From positions 1-43,183 of IMG/VR virus record IMGVR_UViG_3300047551_003045: a DNA stretch of 43,183 nucleotides, one strand, 5' to 3'. The position numbers and the translations under genes are program-made. The notes under the pieces were generated by a model. That model searched no databases and was not told where the DNA came from. It saw nothing but the letters and a program-made list of their open reading frames with translations. Position 1 is the first letter of the stretch. Every line of letters begins with the position of its first letter. Of this stretch, positions 40,414-43,183 are shown piece by piece. The DNA comes from a virus.

Positions 40414-41089
40414 CGACAAAACAAAACCAATAACTACTAAAGAATTTCTTGCCGAGCGAGATATGCGTATTTTCAAGATGCGCCAAGCAGGTACATCAAT
40501 TGCTGAAATAGCAAGAAGATTTGGTGTATCAAGTTCGTCTGTAAATCGTTCAATACAGAGACAGCTTGAAAAAATGAACAGAGAGGCGATTCTTGCCTAC
40601 CCAGAAGTCTTGAGATTGGAGCTAGAAAGACTAGACAGCCTCCAGCAAGCAATTTGGCCGCTAACACAGCACCGGCGCGAGGTTCAGGACGACGGAACAG
40701 AAATACAGCTACAGCCAGACATAAAAGCAATACAGCAAGTTCTATCAATAATGGATAGACGAACAAAGTTGCTTGGCATGGAGCAGACAAATGTGAATGT
40801 ACAAATGGACGTAAATAGCAGCAATACCACGAATATACGTGCCGTTATTGCTGGGCAGCCAGGAGTTGAAAAACCGGCGTCTGGATTTGACCCCGAATCT
40901 GAGGCAAAGAAGCTTCTAGAACTTATGGCTATTTCTGGAGTTCTTCCAGAATCAACGGTTAAGTCCCTATTAGGCTCTGATAGCTCAGACATAATAGATG
41001 CCGAAATTGTTCAGATAGAGGGACAGGATGAAGAAGAATTCGAATATGAAGATTCAGAATCAGAGGATGGGGACAGTGATAACCAATAG
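40406..41089 (+). CDS. HTH protein resembling a terminase small subunit
   Basis: 227 residues from the ATG at 40406, with AAGG six bases upstream; a TTG six bases earlier is less likely. Residues about 22-52 form a helix-turn-helix (KMRQAGTSIAEIARRFGVSS, SVNRSI). Then come YPEVLRLELERLDSLQQAIWP and IQQVLSIMDRRTKLLGMEQ, a combination typical of phage terminase small subunits and related DNA-recognition proteins. The C-terminus is strongly acidic. A large terminase gene is not in the window. Another HTH regulator cannot be excluded. Confidence 0.6.
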   Translation: MSDDKTKPITTKEFLAERDMRIFKMRQAGTSIAEIARRFGVSSSSVNRSIQRQLEKMNREAILAYPEVLRLELERLDSLQQAIWPLTQHRREVQDDGTEIQLQPDIKAIQQVLSIMDRRTKLLGMEQTNVNVQMDVNSSNTTNIRAVIAGQPGVEKPASGFDPESEAKKLLELMAISGVLPESTVKSLLGSDSSDIIDAEIVQIEGQDEEEFEYEDSESEDGDSDNQ

Positions 41090-41393
41090 TGACAGCTCAA
41101 ACATGCGAGCAGCCATGGATAAAGTTGCTGAATCTCTTACCCACACAATTAGCCCTGTTGCAAAGGAAGATGACGCACCGATTGATAAATCCGTCCTGAT
41201 AAGAACGACGGAGGCCGAACGTGAGCGCTGGAAGCAGGCTGCCGCAGCAGAACAAATAAGTTTGTCTGCATGGATTAGAGACAGGTTAAACTTTGCTGCA
41301 GCTAAAGTGCTTGACTGTGAACATCCGGAAAGCATGGTAAGGCGATATCCATGGTCCGTAACATGCACCAAATGCGGTAAAAGACTTTCATAA
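41028..41393 (+). CDS. Small protein with ribbon-helix-helix-like segment and zinc knuckle
   Basis: 121 residues if the ATG at 41028 is used (AGAGGG upstream, 62-base overlap with the previous gene); a GTG at 41076 with GAGG nine bases upstream gives a shorter overlap and is nearly as likely. The middle SVLIRTTEAERERWKQAAAA, EQISLSAWIRDRL resembles a ribbon-helix-helix DNA-binding fold, and the end has C-x2-H...C-x2-C (CEHPES...CTKCGKRLS), a likely zinc site. Perhaps a small transcription regulator. Confidence 0.65.
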   Translation: MKKNSNMKIQNQRMGTVITNSDSSNMRAAMDKVAESLTHTISPVAKEDDAPIDKSVLIRTTEAERERWKQAAAAEQISLSAWIRDRLNFAAAKVLDCEHPESMVRRYPWSVTCTKCGKRLS

Positions 41394-41430
41394 ATTATTA
41401 ACAGTACAAAATATTAATCTTTTACTGGAG

Positions 41431-41439
41431 TGGTATCAT
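41431..41439 (+). promoter_or_regulatory. Extended -10 promoter for a leaderless large gene
   Basis: TGGTATCAT is an extended -10 (TGn plus TATCAT, five of six matches) seven bases before the ATG at 41447. No ribosome binding site exists between them, so the mRNA would begin at the start codon. Confidence 0.5.
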
Positions 41440-41446
41440 TTTTGTG

Positions 41447-43183
41447 ATGTCACAAAGCGATGAAAACCGGTCTGCTGAGCCATTTGCGCCAGAAATAGAC
41501 ACTTCCGAAGATAACTCAAATAAAACTGAGCGCAAAGCGCTCGGTCGTCGCTTGGCATCATTTGCAGGAGGTCGCCTTGTTGACAGACCACACCTTCGAA
41601 GACACTTAGACACTAGGCCCGGTGACAGACGAAGGCGTGGATTCAATATTGACGTTCCCACTGGAGGAATTCCTGGTTTTCGTGACCCAACGGGAAGCGA
41701 CTTCGACCCTGACCGTGATGGCTGGGTAGATGAGGGAACAACAAGACCAAGATTCATTGGCGTACCGAATCAAAGAACACCAATAACGTCAACTAGACGA
41801 GTTGCCTCCGGCAGAGACGAGCAACAGGAACGCAAATTTCCATCTGACAGAACATCCAAAGCAAAACAGAGAGTCGACGGTCTTCGTGCAGCTGTCGCAG
41901 AACTTGAAAAATCTGGGAACTGGACAGGAAAAGATAATAATGTCATCCTAAGTGCAAATTCGGGTGAATTTATAGACACACTTGATATTGATGCAAAGGG
42001 AATTGTTCCGCGCAACCAAACTAAAGATGAGTTTATTGCAGCAATAAACGAAACATTGGATAAAGAAAAAGTAACAGACCCAATCGTACGCGATAAACGT
42101 ATTAACGAAGCAATTTCAACAAGATTAGAAAATGCTAGGGAGAAATTGTTACTTGCCGAAGAAAGTCTAAAAATTCAAGAGTGGGCAGCATCGCGCAAAT
42201 CCGTACGAGAGTCGCAAAACGTAGTCGATATAGAAGATATACCAGTAGAAGTAAGGAAAATTCTTCGAAAGGAAGCGGAACAAATCAGAAAACTCACAAA
42301 CGATGAGATAGATAAACTGTTTATTTCGCAAAATTCATCTAATGCGTATTTTATTCATCACGGCACCCCAGAGCTTGATGGCGGAGTATTCGACCCGGAA
42401 AAAAGCAGAGGCGGCGGTCTTGCATCGTCGAATGTGGTTGGTAATACAAGAATGCTCAATGAAATGATGTCAAACAGAATTAAAAATGAGCACATTGAGC
42501 ATAAGAGCAAGGAATCTACATTCAGAAGCTTGTTGGAAAAATTAAGAAATGATGATGCAAACTCTGTTATTTCAGACAGAGGTGAAGCGTTTGCTCTTGC
42601 AACAATAATGAGTAGCCCGTACCAAGTGATAGCTAATGCTCCACGCACAACTGGTGGCTGGGAGATTGGCGATAGCCTTAAACCATCAGATTTAAAAATA
42701 AAAAGACCGACAATTAATATTGACGGAATTATTGCAGAAATCGAAAAAAGAATAGAAGAACACGCAAGGGGAGAAGAAAGAACACGACTTTTACTTGCTG
42801 CGCTTGGAACTGGGCAAAATTTTATGTCCACTCATGCCGGGATTAGGGCTGCGGCATCAGACTCTGGGTGGAAGGGCTACTTACATAGATACCAAACTGA
42901 ATCATTCCGTTCGCTTATGGATGGGATATCAAACTTTAGATTGAAGTCAGTCACGCGAAACGAAAATGAACGCGGTACATCGTGGTATGGAGTTGGTAGA
43001 TGGGGGATAGACGTAACTTCAGACCTCGGCCCAGGAGACGAGTGGCAGGTAATAGGGAAAAATCAACCATTTTTTGGTTTATCTAAGCCAGTTGGATTTG
43101 ACTCCGATGAGTACTCCGATATTTTGCTTGCAATTACGCCACGGGCCATGCGCATGCATGAGGAGAATGGCTACGTCGACATA
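41447..43183 (+). CDS. Large modular protein with the 77-residue tag domain and RRVASG site (3' end outside window)
   Basis: An uninterrupted frame of 579 residues runs to the window edge. Residues 30-107 repeat the Asp/Arg-rich domain of the protease polyprotein, and residues 117-122 are RRVASG, the same pentapeptide type. After that come a helical region (about 125-290), then AYFIHHGTPELDGGVFDPEK, which recalls the H-(Y/H)-G opening motif of ADP-ribosyltransferase-like folds, and a mixed alpha/beta domain up to the edge (SWYGVGRWGIDVTSDLGPGDEW split by short loops). The extended -10 TGGTATCAT is seven bases upstream, with no ribosome site. I infer a second tagged, processed virion-delivered protein, far from the head module; the enzymatic suggestion is weak. 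Confidence 0.75.
   Translation, partial: MSQSDENRSAEPFAPEIDTSEDNSNKTERKALGRRLASFAGGRLVDRPHLRRHLDTRPGDRRRRGFNIDVPTGGIPGFRDPTGSDFDPDRDGWVDEGTTRPRFIGVPNQRTPITSTRRVASGRDEQQERKFPSDRTSKAKQRVDGLRAAVAELEKSGNWTGKDNNVILSANSGEFIDTLDIDAKGIVPRNQTKDEFIAAINETLDKEKVTDPIVRDKRINEAISTRLENAREKLLLAEESLKIQEWAASRKSVRESQNVVDIEDIPVEVRKILRKEAEQIRKLTNDEIDKLFISQNSSNAYFIHHGTPELDGGVFDPEKSRGGGLASSNVVGNTRMLNEMMSNRIKNEHIEHKSKESTFRSLLEKLRNDDANSVISDRGEAFALATIMSSPYQVIANAPRTTGGWEIGDSLKPSDLKIKRPTINIDGIIAEIEKRIEEHARGEERTRLLLAALGTGQNFMSTHAGIRAAASDSGWKGYLHRYQTESFRSLMDGISNFRLKSVTRNENERGTSWYGVGRWGIDVTSDLGPGDEWQVIGKNQPFFGLSKPVGFDSDEYSDILLAITPRAMRMHEENGYVDI
41534..41767 (+). repeat. Asp/Arg-rich 77-residue domain, copy 2
   Basis: Residues 30-107 of the large gene at 41447. 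From DTRPGD to IGVP, 51 of 53 residues match copy 1 (2884-3114), while many codons differ (for example cgc versus aga and ggt versus gga), so the protein sequence is under strong selection. Followed ten residues later by RRVASG. Confidence 0.9.

Overview
This window is part of a tailed double-stranded DNA phage genome (HK97-fold head) whose host is most likely an actinobacterium. The evidence is an HK97-type portal, prohead protease and major capsid protein in order, plus a WhiB-family regulator, which is essentially confined to actinobacteria and their phages. ThyX, a B12-dependent class II ribonucleotide reductase, seven tRNA genes and a primase-helicase fit a medium to large lytic phage. 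The DNA is A+T-rich by eye, and six of the seven tRNAs read A-ending codons, so the host may be more G+C-rich than the phage. The species cannot be named from the sequence alone.

Layout. (1) 1-26.1 kb, plus strand, head module: the C-terminal end of a portal gene (cut by the window edge), a 3145-residue protein that starts with a prohead protease, a 545-residue acidic/PepSY protein, a 2510-residue protein, five smaller genes, then the major capsid gene with its own promoter, palindromic operator-like site, structured leader and strong terminator. (2) 26.2-30.0 kb, plus strand: small overlapping genes, including a thermonuclease, a lipoprotein, a two-helix membrane protein, a 2-oxoglutarate oxygenase and a MazG-like pyrophosphohydrolase. 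(3) 30.0-37.4 kb, minus strand: three more Fe(II)/2-oxoglutarate oxygenases, seven tRNAs, ThyX, ribonucleotide reductase and small zinc-binding proteins. (4) 37.5-41.4 kb, plus strand: a lysine-rich basic protein, WhiB, primase-helicase, a terminase-small-subunit-like protein and a small zinc protein. (5) From 41.4 kb to the window end: the start of another large modular protein.

The most interesting feature is the giant head-module protein at 1249-10686. It combines, in one reading frame, an intact prohead protease, an ArdC-like antirestriction metallopeptidase and a complete UvrD/Rep-type helicase. These modules are separated by a recurring (R/K)(L/M)(S/A)SG pentapeptide. The same pentapeptide occurs in the 2510-residue protein, in the 215-residue protein and in the large protein at 41.4 kb. 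A 77-residue Asp/Arg-rich domain preceding the first site is repeated almost unchanged at the start of the 41.4-kb protein, again followed by such a site. I infer a capsid-targeted polyprotein system: proteins with a head-loading tag are packaged, cut at the pentapeptides by the prohead protease, and released as separate proteins, perhaps ejected with the DNA to counter restriction and process the incoming genome. Only the motifs and their arrangement are seen; cleavage, packaging and ejection are inferred.

Other notable points are the cluster of four Fe(II)/2-oxoglutarate oxygenases near a collagen-like Pro/Gly tract in the portal, the palindrome centred on the capsid promoter -10 box, and several genes whose -10 element lies 6-8 bases before the start codon, suggesting leaderless mRNAs as in actinobacteria. 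No gene-free stretch exceeds about 160 bases apart from the tRNA cluster. No CRISPR array, integrase, attachment site or insertion sequence was seen.
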